Positions 45,942-54,825 of a DNA stretch of 64,000 nucleotides are shown here, one piece after another; positions within the stretch are counted from its first letter, which is position 1, and each line of letters begins with the position of its first letter. Source of the DNA: an uncultured Chlorobiaceae bacterium (GTDB taxonomy: Bacteria; Bacteroidota; Chlorobiia; Chlorobiales; Chlorobiaceae); NCBI GenBank assembly GCA_903895195.1, contig CAITSZ010000027.1:62001-126000 (forward strand), given 5' to 3'. A program made the translations under genes and the position numbers. The notes under the pieces were generated by a model. That model did no database searches, was not told the DNA's origin, and saw only the letters and a list, made by a program, of their open reading frames with translations.

Positions 45942-46457
45942 ATGGAAGAGTTAAAAAGCAAAAAAATGAAGGTGTTACTCCTGTCATTCATTGTTTGTTT
46001 CAGCCTGACCGGAAATATATATGCTTTGGAGTCCGGGAGTAAAGCGCCTGATTTTGAATTGGCCGGTTCACAGGGAACAGTAAGGCTTTCAAGTACTGCC
46101 GGTTCTGTGGTCTATGTTGATTTCTGGGCATCATGGTGCGGCCCTTGCCAGCAGTCGTTTCCCTGGATGAATGCCATGCAGGAAAAATACAAGTCAAAAG
46201 GAGTTAAAATTATAGGGGTTAATCTTGATGGTAAAACAGAAGATGCAAAGAAATTTCTTGCACAAAACCCTGCTCTTTTTACTGTAGCGTTTGACTCAAA
46301 AGGTGAGACGCCTAAACTTTACGGTGTAAAGGGTATGCCTACCAGTTTTCTTGTTGGTCGCGATGGTAAAATCATATCTCAGCATTTAGGCTTTAAAGCG
46401 AGCGATAAGGATGTACTTGAAAAGCAAATCCAGAATGCATTGGAGGTAAAAAAATGA
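45942..46457 (+). CDS. TlpA-like thiol-disulfide oxidoreductase
   Basis: A 171-residue protein with a signal peptide and one thioredoxin-fold domain with the active site WASWCGPCQQ and the cis-Pro segment GMPTSFLV. Periplasmic reductants of this kind keep CxxCH cysteines reduced for haem attachment or serve other envelope proteins. It starts at 45942 (MEELKSKK) or at the ATG 45966. It overlaps the DUF4266 gene by 4 bases (46454-46457), so they are coupled. Confidence 0.9.
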   Translation: MEELKSKKMKVLLLSFIVCFSLTGNIYALESGSKAPDFELAGSQGTVRLSSTAGSVVYVDFWASWCGPCQQSFPWMNAMQEKYKSKGVKIIGVNLDGKTEDAKKFLAQNPALFTVAFDSKGETPKLYGVKGMPTSFLVGRDGKIISQHLGFKASDKDVLEKQIQNALEVKK

Positions 46458-46693
46458 AATCTAATTTTATACTCAAATCACTGCAGGCGATTTTATGTCT
46501 GATAGTGCTTGGTTTAACAGGTTGTTCGATAGGGCCTGCAGTTCAGCCTTGGGAGAAAGAGACTCTGGCAAGGCCGGAGATGACTTTTGAAGGTGATCCG
46601 CTTGATTCAAAGTACACTGAGCATATTTATAGCAGCAAAGAGGCTGCCTCAGGCGGCTCAGGTGTCGGTGGTGGTGGGTGCGGATGCAATTAA
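46454..46693 (+). CDS. DUF4266 small lipoprotein with Gly/Cys-rich tail
   Basis: A 79-residue protein with a signal and lipobox (GLTGC), the PWEKETLARPEM segment, and a C-terminal SGGSGVGGGGCGCN. I recognise DUF4266, a short family that travels with thioredoxin, DUF3570 and ApbE genes; its function is unknown. The invariant-looking Gly/Cys tail could be a site of modification or metal binding. It sits between the thioredoxin and DUF3570 genes, with a 4-base overlap upstream and a 27-base gap downstream. Confidence 0.82.
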   Translation: MKSNFILKSLQAILCLIVLGLTGCSIGPAVQPWEKETLARPEMTFEGDPLDSKYTEHIYSSKEAASGGSGVGGGGCGCN

Positions 46694-46720
46694 TGAACTT
46701 ATAAACTTTAGGGCATACCA

Positions 46721-47839
46721 ATGAAATCTATCACATACCCATCAACAAATGTTGTCGGAGCAGCTCTTTTTGCTGCAGCTATTGCATTGCCAGCATCTCA
46801 AACTGCTTTTGCTGAGGCTGTGCCTGAAAGCAGCATTGTCAGCTTTAAATACCTGAACTACCAGGATAGTCAGCCTGGGCAGGAGAGGGTTGGTGTCAAT
46901 GCGTATTCTATCATGGGAATGGTGCCAATTGCCGGGAAGTGGTCCATAAGCACGACGTACACGAATGATTCTGTTTCCGGTGCATCTCCGGATGCCCATT
47001 CTACTGTCGTTTCGGGTGCCTCCAAAATGACTGAAAACAGACAAGCTGTCGATTTAAGCGTTACCCGCTACCTTCCTAAAGGATCGGTGACTCTTGGAAG
47101 CAGTTATTCAACGGAGCACGATTACGTTTCAAAGAGTTATTCTGCGCAGGAGAGTATTACTACTGAGGATAAGAACACGACCTTCACCTTCGGCGGCAGC
47201 TATACTACCGATACTATCAACCCGACCATCGATAAAGCTTCTTTTTACGATAGGAAGACTTATTCAGGGATGATCGGTGTCACGCAGGTCTTGACAAAGG
47301 AGGATATCGTTCAGGTTAACCTGGGGTATGCCAGCGGTAAAGGCGATTATAACGACCATTACAAGTTATTTGATCTTCGGCCTGACAAGCGGGAAAGCAA
47401 AACATTCATGACCAGATGGAACCATCATTTTGACCGAAGAGATGGAACCGCAAGGTTATCCTATCGCTATTACACAGACTCATTCGGTATTAATGCACAT
47501 ACTTTTGGTATGGAGTATGTTCAGCCATTACCTCATGAATGGACGGTAACTCCATTGTTCAGATTTTACTCCCAAACTGCGGCAACCTTTTATCTGCCAA
47601 CATCTGATCCACTGGCAACGTTGCCTTCATATTATTCCCTGGATCAGCGCCTCTCAGCTTTTGGAGCAACATCCATTGGAGTCAAAGTTGAGAAGAAAAT
47701 TGGCAAAGAGTGGCTTGTTGATGCGAGATTCGAGAGTTATGAGCAGCGACCAGAGTGGAGCATATCCGGTGGTGGCGACAAGGGGCTTTTACCTTTCTAT
47801 GCCCGAAGTATTCAGGTGGGCTTGACGCGACACTTTTGA
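46721..47839 (+). CDS. DUF3570 outer-membrane beta-barrel protein
   Basis: A 372-residue protein with a signal peptide (cut near TAFA), amphipathic beta-strands throughout, and a C-terminal Phe (GLTRHF), consistent with an outer-membrane barrel. The SSIVSFKYLNYQDSQPGQERV opening and the WNHHFDRRDGTARLSYRYY core match DUF3570 (given here in pieces). No haem motif is present. It is the last gene of the thioredoxin-DUF4266 operon; a terminator follows at 47847-47871. Confidence 0.85.
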   Translation: MKSITYPSTNVVGAALFAAAIALPASQTAFAEAVPESSIVSFKYLNYQDSQPGQERVGVNAYSIMGMVPIAGKWSISTTYTNDSVSGASPDAHSTVVSGASKMTENRQAVDLSVTRYLPKGSVTLGSSYSTEHDYVSKSYSAQESITTEDKNTTFTFGGSYTTDTINPTIDKASFYDRKTYSGMIGVTQVLTKEDIVQVNLGYASGKGDYNDHYKLFDLRPDKRESKTFMTRWNHHFDRRDGTARLSYRYYTDSFGINAHTFGMEYVQPLPHEWTVTPLFRFYSQTAATFYLPTSDPLATLPSYYSLDQRLSAFGATSIGVKVEKKIGKEWLVDARFESYEQRPEWSISGGGDKGLLPFYARSIQVGLTRHF

Positions 47840-47846
47840 ACAGAGG

Positions 47847-47871
47847 AATGATCTTCTCTGATCATTTTTTT
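47847..47871 (+). terminator. Terminator after the DUF3570 gene
   Basis: AATGATC (47847-47853) and GATCATT (47860-47866) around TTCTCT, followed by five T. A short but clean stem. Confidence 0.7.
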
Positions 47872-47952
47872 AAAGTGTTAGAATTTCTTCTTTGAATAAA
47901 TGTCCGTTTGGTTTTCCCTGAATAAGGAACAAGGGATTGAGCTGGAACACCC

Positions 47953-47982
47953 GTAGTCAATATCGGTTAAGATATTGACTAC
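47953..47982. promoter_or_regulatory. Perfect 12-bp inverted repeat upstream of the repeat-protein gene
   Basis: GTAGTCAATATC (47953-47964), GGTTAA, GATATTGACTAC (47971-47982). The outer nine bases match the motif at 45790-45841. It lies about 70 bases before the start codon at 48055 and its second arm includes TTGACT, a possible -35. Confidence 0.7.
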
Positions 47983-48054
47983 AGAGCTCTATTCGTATGG
48001 GAAGATTTGAAGTGTTTACCGAAAACATAATCTATTTAAATACTGGAGGAAAAT

Positions 48055-49176
48055 ATGCCTAATCCTACAATTACCGGAACTACCGGTAATGATACTATAA
48101 GATTTGCAAGTTATGGTCAGCCAAGTACCACTAATACTTATACATTAAATCTTCTTGCCGGTACCGATACGTTTGATTTTGTTACGGGCAATTCATACGC
48201 ATCAAGATTTGTCAGTACCAATTTTACAATAGGCGCTGCTGACGCTAATGGGATGATCACTGTTACCGGTGCCAGTACTGGAGGGAGAGACTCTTTTGTC
48301 TTTAAACTGACAAGTGTTGAGTCCCTGAAATTTAATGACAAAACAGTAACATTGTCTTACGGTACACCGGTTACTCCCGTCACACCGGCAGATACAACTC
48401 CGCCAACTGTTTCTGCATACAATCCAGTTCAGTTAGCTACTGGTGTGGGGGTTGCCAGCAATATAGTTCTGACGTTCAGTGAAGCGGTACAATTAGGTAC
48501 CGGTTTGATTGAGGTTCACAGTGGTTCTGCTGTGGGTGCGGTTGTGGCGACCAATACAACTGAATCACTGTCCGTTTCTGGCAATACGCTGACCATCAAT
48601 CCGACAGCAAATCTTACGAACAACACTGATTACTATGTAACGCTGGCCTCAGGCTCAATCAAGGATCTAGCTGGCAACAGTTACACAGGTACGACCTCCT
48701 ATCACTTTACGACAGTTGCGTCAGGTGCTGCGACCGATACAACTGCACCAACTGTGATTACTTTCAGTCCAACGTCCGCTGGTACGGGTGTAGCGATCAG
48801 CAGCGACATCGTTCTGACGTTTAGTGAAGCGGTACAATTAGGTACCGGTTTGATTGAAGTTCACAGTGGTTCTGCAACCGGTGCAGTAGTGGCGACCAAT
48901 ACTACTGAAACACTGACGGTTTCGGGCAATACGCTTACCATAAATCCGACTTCAGATCTTGCAAGCGGTACGGATTACTATGTAACGCTGGTTCAAGGCT
49001 CAATACAGGATTTGGCTGGTAATGGCTACTCAGGAACAACGGCATATCACTTTTCTACTGCTTCAGCTGCAATAGTTGTTCCTACTACAGCTCTTCCAGC
49101 TGATGGAAGCAGCTATACATCACCTGCTTTGGCTGGAGTGGGAATACTGGGTATTCTTTCGTGGGTTCTTTTTTAA
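48055..49176 (+). CDS. Secreted or surface-type protein with two Ig-like (SwmB/Big_5-type) repeats
   Basis: A 373-residue protein. Residues ~1-105 start TITGTTGNDTIRFA, which recalls RTX/haemolysin-type calcium-binding proteins; two tandem repeats of 115 residues follow, each with VLTFSEAVQLGTGLIEVHSG; the C-terminus is hydrophobic (LAGVGILGILSWVLF). There is no N-terminal signal peptide, so type I secretion or a C-terminal sorting signal may be used. GGAGG precedes the ATG. It has its own promoter region and precedes apbE. Function unknown; an adhesin or structural role is inferred. Confidence 0.75.
   Translation: MPNPTITGTTGNDTIRFASYGQPSTTNTYTLNLLAGTDTFDFVTGNSYASRFVSTNFTIGAADANGMITVTGASTGGRDSFVFKLTSVESLKFNDKTVTLSYGTPVTPVTPADTTPPTVSAYNPVQLATGVGVASNIVLTFSEAVQLGTGLIEVHSGSAVGAVVATNTTESLSVSGNTLTINPTANLTNNTDYYVTLASGSIKDLAGNSYTGTTSYHFTTVASGAATDTTAPTVITFSPTSAGTGVAISSDIVLTFSEAVQLGTGLIEVHSGSATGAVVATNTTETLTVSGNTLTINPTSDLASGTDYYVTLVQGSIQDLAGNGYSGTTAYHFSTASAAIVVPTTALPADGSSYTSPALAGVGILGILSWVLF
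48466..48875 (+). repeat. Direct DNA repeat (345-base period) inside the Ig-like protein gene
   Basis: Bases 48466-48530 recur at 48811-48875, 65 bases with two mismatches at an offset of 345 (115 codons). The high nucleotide identity suggests recent domain duplication or homogenisation. Confidence 0.85.
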
Positions 49177-49252
49177 TGGAAGGATAAGTGGCTTACCGAT
49201 AAATCGGATGTGATGATTTGCTGCTCTTCATGGTTTTCCTGTGATGGCATCG

Positions 49253-49275
49253 AGGAAAATTACTGTTATTTTCCT
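49253..49275. terminator. Hairpin between the repeat-protein gene and apbE
   Basis: AGGAAAAT and ATTTTCCT flank TACTGTT. No T-run follows, so it is a weak candidate terminator or mRNA structure. Confidence 0.35.
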
Positions 49276-49334
49276 ATTGGCTTTTAAATATCTACCGCTC
49301 TTCAAAAGGGGGCGATGCATAATGAAACACAGGC

Positions 49335-50225
49335 ATGGATAGTTTTCATTTTCGATTTGATGCCATGGGCAGTGGCTGTGAAGTTGTTCTTGTTGCTGAA
49401 TTTAAAAAAGATGCACAGTCAATTGCCGGATGTGCAATTGAAGAGGTTTCGAGAATTGAGCGCAAGTACTCCAGGTACAGGGCAGATAGCATTGTTTCAC
49501 GGATAAATGCTGCAGCTGGTCTTGACTGGGTAGAGTGTGATGAAGAGACTCTCTCTTTATTTCAGTATGCTGATACTTTGTTCGACAGCAGTGGTGGGCT
49601 TTTTGATATTACTGCAGGTGTTTTGCGCCAAGCATGGGATTTTGGTAGTGCGGTTGTTCCCGATAAAGGAGTATTGTCCAGGCAATGCAGCCTCATTAAT
49701 TGGCAAAGTGTTGAGCGTCAGGGTAATTCTGTTAGGTTGCCTCTTGCCTGCATGGAACTCGATTTTGGCGGATTCGGCAAAGAGTATGCTGCAGACAGGG
49801 CAGCGGCTATGATTCATGGTAAAGGTGTAAGGCATGGGTATGTCAACCTTGCAGGCGATATAAGAGTTGTTGGCCCCAAGCTTGACGAAAGTCCCTGGTT
49901 GATCGGGATTCAGGATCCTCGCAATAAAAGCAGAACGATTGCCTCTATCCCTCTCTTCACCGGAGCGTTGGCGACAAGTGGCGACTATGAGCGATTTATT
50001 GAAGTTGACGGTCATCGCTACTGTCATATTATTAATCCTCGATCAGGGTACCCGGTCACTTACTGGCGATCAGTAACGGTTGTGGCCCCTTTAGCTATTA
50101 CAGCAGGCAGTTACTCTACAATAGCAATGCTGAAAGAGGCTGATGGGTTGGCCTTTCTTGAAAACTCAGGAATGGGATACCTTGCTATTGACCAGCTTGG
50201 AGAGATGTATTACAAAAACACGTAA
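49335..50225 (+). CDS. apbE: FAD:protein FMN transferase (ApbE) with altered metal site
   Basis: A 296-residue ApbE-family protein: FDAMGSGCEV at the start, GLFDITAGVLRQAWDFG, LDFGGFGKEYAADRA, INPRSGYPVTYWRSVTVVA in order. ApbE transfers FMN to Ser/Thr of envelope flavoproteins. The C-terminal metal-binding motif normally reads ADA-ST; here it is TAGSYST with Gly258 where the Asp ligand is expected. No signal peptide is evident. No target with the classical [S/T]GA[S/T] motif was seen nearby. It lies between the repeat-protein gene and dsbD. Confidence 0.88.
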   Translation: MDSFHFRFDAMGSGCEVVLVAEFKKDAQSIAGCAIEEVSRIERKYSRYRADSIVSRINAAAGLDWVECDEETLSLFQYADTLFDSSGGLFDITAGVLRQAWDFGSAVVPDKGVLSRQCSLINWQSVERQGNSVRLPLACMELDFGGFGKEYAADRAAAMIHGKGVRHGYVNLAGDIRVVGPKLDESPWLIGIQDPRNKSRTIASIPLFTGALATSGDYERFIEVDGHRYCHIINPRSGYPVTYWRSVTVVAPLAITAGSYSTIAMLKEADGLAFLENSGMGYLAIDQLGEMYYKNT

Positions 50226-50268
50226 CGTGGTTGCTGAAGTACTTGATAACTTATTTTCTCACTGCTCT

Positions 50269-52119
50269 ATGAATCATAATATTTTTAAGCGTTACGCCGC
50301 ATTCATTGTTGTTTTAGTTGCGCTTCTCTTGAGGGTCACAGCTTGTTTTGCGACTGATTTTCTTGATCCTGAACAGGCGTTCAAAGTCAAGGCTGAACTG
50401 AACAGCGCTAAATCAGTTGTTGTGCATTGGGATATAGCCAAGGGCTATAAATTGTATCGCGACAGGGTGAAGGTTGGAGTTGAAAGCGGTAAAGCTCAGC
50501 TTCAGGCTCCTGTATTGCCAAAAAGCATCAAGGTTACTGATCCGACAAGCGGTGAAGCGCTTGAGATATACCATGACACCTTGACTCTAAACGTGCCTCT
50601 TGTGAAGACGGATGGCGTTTTTACGCTGAGTGTTGAGTACCAGGGGTGTGCAGAAGATGGTCTCTGTTATCCGCCTATGACCCGCTTCTTCAAGGTTGAT
50701 CCGAACAAGCCCGGAGTGCTCTCTCTGGCTGGCGAAAATGCGGGAGGCAGTGCTCCTGTTGCTGAGAAACCGACTTCTCAGGCGTCGCCAAAACAGGAGA
50801 ATTCGGCTGATAATGATCTTTCTCTTGCCAAAGCGACTCTTGCAGGTGGAAGTTTATGGAAAATCTCTCTTGCTTTTCTTGCCTTCGGGTTGCTGTTATC
50901 GTTTACACCTTGTGTTCTGCCGATGATTCCTATTCTTTCTTCTATCATTGTGGGAGAGGGTGATGTGAATAGACGCCGCAGTTTTTTAATGGCTGTCGCC
51001 TACTGCCTTGGTATGGCGTTGGTGTATACAAGCCTCGGTGTAGCCGCTGGACTCGCTGGTGAGGGACTTGCCGGTGCACTGCAAAAGCCATGGGTACTTG
51101 CACTGTTTGCTGTGCTGCTTGTAGTTCTTTCCCTGTCGATGTTTGATGTTTATCAGCTGCAAATGCCGGTTGCCATACAAAACAGACTCAACAACACCTC
51201 GCGAAATTTAAAGGGTGGACGTTTTGCAGGAGTCTTTATTATGGGTGCTTTGTCGGCACTTATTGTCGGGCCTTGCGTTGCCGCCCCACTTGCCGGGACA
51301 CTGGTGTATATAAGTCAGACCAAGGATGTTTTTCTCGGAGGCCTTGCACTTTTTTCGATGGCGATGGGAATGAGCGTTCCCCTGCTTCTTGTTGGTTTGT
51401 CAGCCGGAAGTCTTTTGCCAAAGGCCGGTGCGTGGATGATTGGGGTTAAATATGTTTTTGGGCTAATGTTGATTGCCGTTGCCATCTGGATGGTTTCGCC
51501 GGTTCTTCATGCTCAGGTTGTCATGCTTTTCTGGGGCGCTTATGCAATTCTTTGTGCTGTTTTTCTCAATGTGTTCAACGCTTCGAATGAAAAGCTTTCC
51601 ATAGCGCAACGGTTTGGAAAGACGTTTGGTATTGTTTTGTTGATGATCGGATTACTTGAGCTTGTCGGTGCAGCTTCAGGGGGAAATAATGCTCTGGAGC
51701 CACTTGAGCAATTCCATGCAGCATCTAAATCGTCCGATGGAACAGGAGAAAAGGAAAATCTGAATTTTATCCGTATCAGATCGGTAGCGGAACTTGATCG
51801 CGCGCTTCAATCAGCGAAAAAGCCTGTCATGCTTGATTTCTATGCGGATTGGTGCGTAGCATGCAAGGAGATGGATAGGTTTACCTTTCATGACAAGAAG
51901 GTTATGGAGCAGCTTAATGGATTGACGTTATTGCAGGTAGATGTTTCCGGCAATACCGAAGATGATCGTGTGTTAATGAAGCGGTTTGGCCTGTTCGGGC
52001 CTCCAGGAATTATCTTTTTTGATACTGACGGTAAGGAAATTCCTGAAAGCAGAATTGTCGGTATTCTTGATGCAAATGCTTTTGTTGATCATCTTGCCAA
52101 GTATTTCAAGGGACATTAA
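50269..52119 (+). CDS. dsbD: Thiol:disulfide interchange protein DsbD
   Basis: A 616-residue protein with the three DsbD parts: signal peptide and N-terminal periplasmic domain with Cys pair (YQGCAEDGLCYPP), a central eight-helix membrane domain with the Cys in TPCVLPMIP and GPCVAAPLAG, and a C-terminal thioredoxin domain with ADWCVACK. It moves reducing power from cytoplasmic thioredoxin to the periplasm. The TlpA-like protein and cytochrome maturation are likely clients. The ATG at 50269 is chosen over the long frame starting at 50143 that overlaps apbE. It follows apbE by 43 bases. Confidence 0.94.
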   Translation: MNHNIFKRYAAFIVVLVALLLRVTACFATDFLDPEQAFKVKAELNSAKSVVVHWDIAKGYKLYRDRVKVGVESGKAQLQAPVLPKSIKVTDPTSGEALEIYHDTLTLNVPLVKTDGVFTLSVEYQGCAEDGLCYPPMTRFFKVDPNKPGVLSLAGENAGGSAPVAEKPTSQASPKQENSADNDLSLAKATLAGGSLWKISLAFLAFGLLLSFTPCVLPMIPILSSIIVGEGDVNRRRSFLMAVAYCLGMALVYTSLGVAAGLAGEGLAGALQKPWVLALFAVLLVVLSLSMFDVYQLQMPVAIQNRLNNTSRNLKGGRFAGVFIMGALSALIVGPCVAAPLAGTLVYISQTKDVFLGGLALFSMAMGMSVPLLLVGLSAGSLLPKAGAWMIGVKYVFGLMLIAVAIWMVSPVLHAQVVMLFWGAYAILCAVFLNVFNASNEKLSIAQRFGKTFGIVLLMIGLLELVGAASGGNNALEPLEQFHAASKSSDGTGEKENLNFIRIRSVAELDRALQSAKKPVMLDFYADWCVACKEMDRFTFHDKKVMEQLNGLTLLQVDVSGNTEDDRVLMKRFGLFGPPGIIFFDTDGKEIPESRIVGILDANAFVDHLAKYFKGH

Positions 52120-52148
52120 ATGGCGGTCTAAAGACGATAAAGGGTAAC

Positions 52149-52862
52149 ATGTCGTTTTATTCTTGGTTTGCTCCTTATTACGAGCTGGTATTTCCCTTCC
52201 GGGAGGAGGTATATTCTTTTCTCAGAGAACACGCCGGCAGGTACGGTAGCGCAGTGCTTGATGCAGGATGCGGACCTGGCCACTATTGTGGTATGTTTTT
52301 ACGTGACGGATTTCGGGTTACAGGGATTGATCTCGACCGGATGATGATTGATGCGGCATCCGCAGCCTATCCGCAAGGAGTATTCCAATGTATAAATATT
52401 GCGGGGATTGCCTCTCTTCAGAGTTCTTTTAAGCTGGTTTATTCAATTGGAAATGTGTTAGCCCATCTTCCATTTGAAAGTATGGAAGCTTTTCTTGCCG
52501 ATGTATATGCTGCTCTTGAACCGGGGGGGGGCTGGATTGTTCAGGTGGTGAACTGGGACTATCTGTTGACTTTGCAGGATTATACTTTTCCAGTGAAAAC
52601 TCTTGGAGGGGGAGTAGTGACCTTTGATCGGTGTTACTCTCAGATATCACCTGAAAGGGTTGTTTTTGACGTGCAGCTTTCTGTAGAAGGGAAAACAGTG
52701 TTTAACGAGCAATCACATCTCTTCCCGTTTACTTCAGACCTTCTTCTCAGGTTGCATCAGGATGCGGGGTTTTCTCTTGCGGGTGTTTATGGCGGATTCG
52801 ATAGATCAGAATTCAGGAAGGATCAAAATTCCGGACTGATCATGGTATATAAAAAGGGGTAG
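52149..52862 (+). CDS. Class I SAM-dependent methyltransferase
   Basis: A 237-residue protein with SAM motif I as VLDAGCGPGHYCGMFL and an acidic residue after beta-2 (GIDLDRMM), then VYSIGNVLAHLP and the ALEPGGGWIVQVVNWD segment. The fold is clear; the substrate is not. It follows dsbD by 29 bases on the same strand and may be the end of that transcript. It converges on the rlpA-like gene at 52870. Confidence 0.85.
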   Translation: MSFYSWFAPYYELVFPFREEVYSFLREHAGRYGSAVLDAGCGPGHYCGMFLRDGFRVTGIDLDRMMIDAASAAYPQGVFQCINIAGIASLQSSFKLVYSIGNVLAHLPFESMEAFLADVYAALEPGGGWIVQVVNWDYLLTLQDYTFPVKTLGGGVVTFDRCYSQISPERVVFDVQLSVEGKTVFNEQSHLFPFTSDLLLRLHQDAGFSLAGVYGGFDRSEFRKDQNSGLIMVYKKG

Positions 52863-52869
52863 GAGCTCC

Positions 52870-53367
52870 TTAATTGACGGCCTCAATGCGAACCTTTGCT
52901 GTTCCATTGCCAAAAAGTCCAATCTCTTTAGCTGCAGCAGGCGAAACGTCAATAATTCTTCCCTTCAGGTGCGGGCCACGGTCATTGATCCGCACTACGA
53001 CATTTTTCCCATTTTCAAGATTTATAACCTTGACGTTCGTGCCGAATGGAAGTGATCGGTGGGCAGCGGTGAAATGAGTGTGGTTAAATGACTCTCCGCT
53101 GGCTGTTTTTCTTCCATGGAGATTGCTTGAATAGTAGGAGGCTTTTCCTTCAGCAAGAAGAGAACCCTCTCCAGAGAGCATCGGTTGTCCACTTGTGGAC
53201 GCTGCCGGGTTAATGTTGCTGTTTTCGGGCAACCACTGAAGACTTGGGGTGGTTGGTTCGGCAATTTCTTTTATTTCTGTCGCATTGAGAGAACCAATGT
53301 TCATTGCTCCAGAGAAAATAAGGGTAGCGATAAGTATTGCGGGACTGATTTTTTTTGTTTTCGTCAT
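52870..53367 (-). CDS. rlpA: RlpA-family septal ring lytic transglycosylase-like protein (copy 1)
   Basis: A 165-residue protein with an N-terminal hydrophobic signal and a double-psi beta-barrel domain at the C-terminus: [53 protein letters not shown]. RlpA proteins cleave or bind denuded peptidoglycan at the septum. No SPOR domain is attached. A paralogue lies 258 bases upstream on the same strand. Confidence 0.88.
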   Translation of the reverse strand: MTKTKKISPAILIATLIFSGAMNIGSLNATEIKEIAEPTTPSLQWLPENSNINPAASTSGQPMLSGEGSLLAEGKASYYSSNLHGRKTASGESFNHTHFTAAHRSLPFGTNVKVINLENGKNVVVRINDRGPHLKGRIIDVSPAAAKEIGLFGNGTAKVRIEAVN

Positions 53368-53624
53368 AATGCTAAAGGTTATGCACGTTTTGTCAAACGG
53401 TTACCATTACGGCGGTCTCCCGCAGGTCGCTCTATGTATGCTTTAGTTGATGTCTCAATAAATCCTGTTTCCCTGCACTCTTCTTGTGATGCGAAAATAT
53501 TTCGGCTATCAGATAATGCTATCAATAGCTTTGAGCTATAAATATAGCAAAACCTCTGTACAACACATCATGCCCTGAATGGGATGTATTTACAGTTATT
53601 TTGGGCTATAATAATTGATGCGAT

Positions 53625-54095
53625 TCAGCCTGCAGATGATGCAGAGCGGCCTGACCCGATAGCTTCAAGCTTCACCTTTGCGGTTCCAGACTCTATGATT
53701 CCAAGCTCTGTAGCTGCATGAATAGAAAGGTCGATGATCCTGCCTTTGACAAACGGGCCTCGATCATTGATGCGTACAACTATATCTTTACCATTACTCA
53801 TGTTGGTGACTCTTACCCAGGTACCGAACGGCAGCGAAGGGTGTGCTGCGGTCAGTTTATTCATATTAAAGGTTTCGCCGTTTGCAGTTTTATGTCCGTG
53901 AAACTGATCGGAGTAGTAGGAGGCTTTCCCCTCGCCAACAAGAGTTGTGCTTTTGTTTTTATCTGAAAGCCTGCCGATTGCGACTTTACTTGCCACCTGT
54001 GCGGCCTCAGCGGAATTACAGAATGGGTTAAAAGACCCGATTGCGATCAGGATTGCAAAAAATGATAGAGGAAAAAAATGTTTGTCATACCTCAT
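53625..54095 (-). CDS. rlpA: RlpA-family protein (copy 2)
   Basis: A 156-residue protein with a signal peptide and the same RlpA domain: [53 protein letters not shown]. It is clearly a paralogue of the copy at 52870-53367 in domain order and motif positions, while the N-terminal linkers differ. Tandem duplication is inferred. No SPOR domain is present. Confidence 0.88.
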   Translation of the reverse strand: MRYDKHFFPLSFFAILIAIGSFNPFCNSAEAAQVASKVAIGRLSDKNKSTTLVGEGKASYYSDQFHGHKTANGETFNMNKLTAAHPSLPFGTWVRVTNMSNGKDIVVRINDRGPFVKGRIIDLSIHAATELGIIESGTAKVKLEAIGSGRSASSAG

Positions 54096-54825
54096 AGGCT
54101 CATCGGTTTAAGCTGCTGTCCATTAAACAGTATATATGAAAAGAGCTGGAAAAATGAATAAAAAATTATGCGCCATCCACTCTTGTAATAGGTATTAATA
54201 TAATGAAAATAACATAAAACAAACAATTTTTACTGAAAAGCCTAATTTTAAAGGGTTTATAGCCTGTTTTTCAGTCTAATTATCATAATACTTACCAATA
54301 TTTATTGGTCGCCTGTTGTTCTTTTATCCTGGTTTTTTGGGAGGGATAATTGGTTATTTATGCATACTTATGTATAGATATGCATTTTTGGTCGGCGGTT
54401 ATTCTTTTTTTATGCGTAGTCTGCTTTGTATCCCTCAAATAGTACCAATGATGATCGAGCAGCTTGAATAAGCAAGGTTTAGGCAGGGTTCTGCTGATGA
54501 GTGTTCTGTTAAACGGGATATTTGATTTATTTTATTAACTATTAGCTATATTGCACCGTTGTTTTTTTTGCTCATCGATACAGTATCCTTTAATCGCAAA
54601 GGGTAAATTCACGGACGTTTTGCTCCGTGATTACATTGATGAAAAATGAACACCCCATGCTCTGTTGCTGGGTGGTTGATTGTCAGGGTATTATAGCTGT
54701 TTCAGTATGCATTCATCTTCTCAAAGCTTTACCAGCGCCACTTTTTTTTCAGAAAGGCTGGATTGACTCTAAGTTATTCAGCAATAGCCGTTTATTTTAC
54801 TATTTATTTATTTTCTTAATTGATT
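54096..54825. promoter_or_regulatory. Gene-free region upstream of kup
   Basis: 730 AT-rich bases with no convincing gene; a 71-codon frame at 54627-54842 is rejected because it overlaps the kup start. A hairpin TCACGGA/TCCGTGA is at 54609-54630. I looked for a c-di-AMP riboswitch, known before potassium transporters, and found no matching conserved blocks. Confidence 0.4.
54609..54630. promoter_or_regulatory. Hairpin upstream of kup
   Basis: TCACGGA (54609-54615) and TCCGTGA (54624-54630) with an 8-base loop, about 195 bases before the kup ATG. Function unknown. Confidence 0.4.

Noticed and set aside
48400-49060. Tandem DNA repeats considered as CRISPR-like
   Set aside because: The repeat unit is 345 bases, in frame, and encodes an Ig-like domain; no spacers.
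50143-50268. N-terminal extension of dsbD overlapping apbE
   Set aside because: It would bury the DsbD signal peptide inside the protein; the ATG at 50269 restores it.
54096-54825. Possible c-di-AMP riboswitch before kup
   Set aside because: No stretch matched the conserved core as I know it; only a simple hairpin was found.
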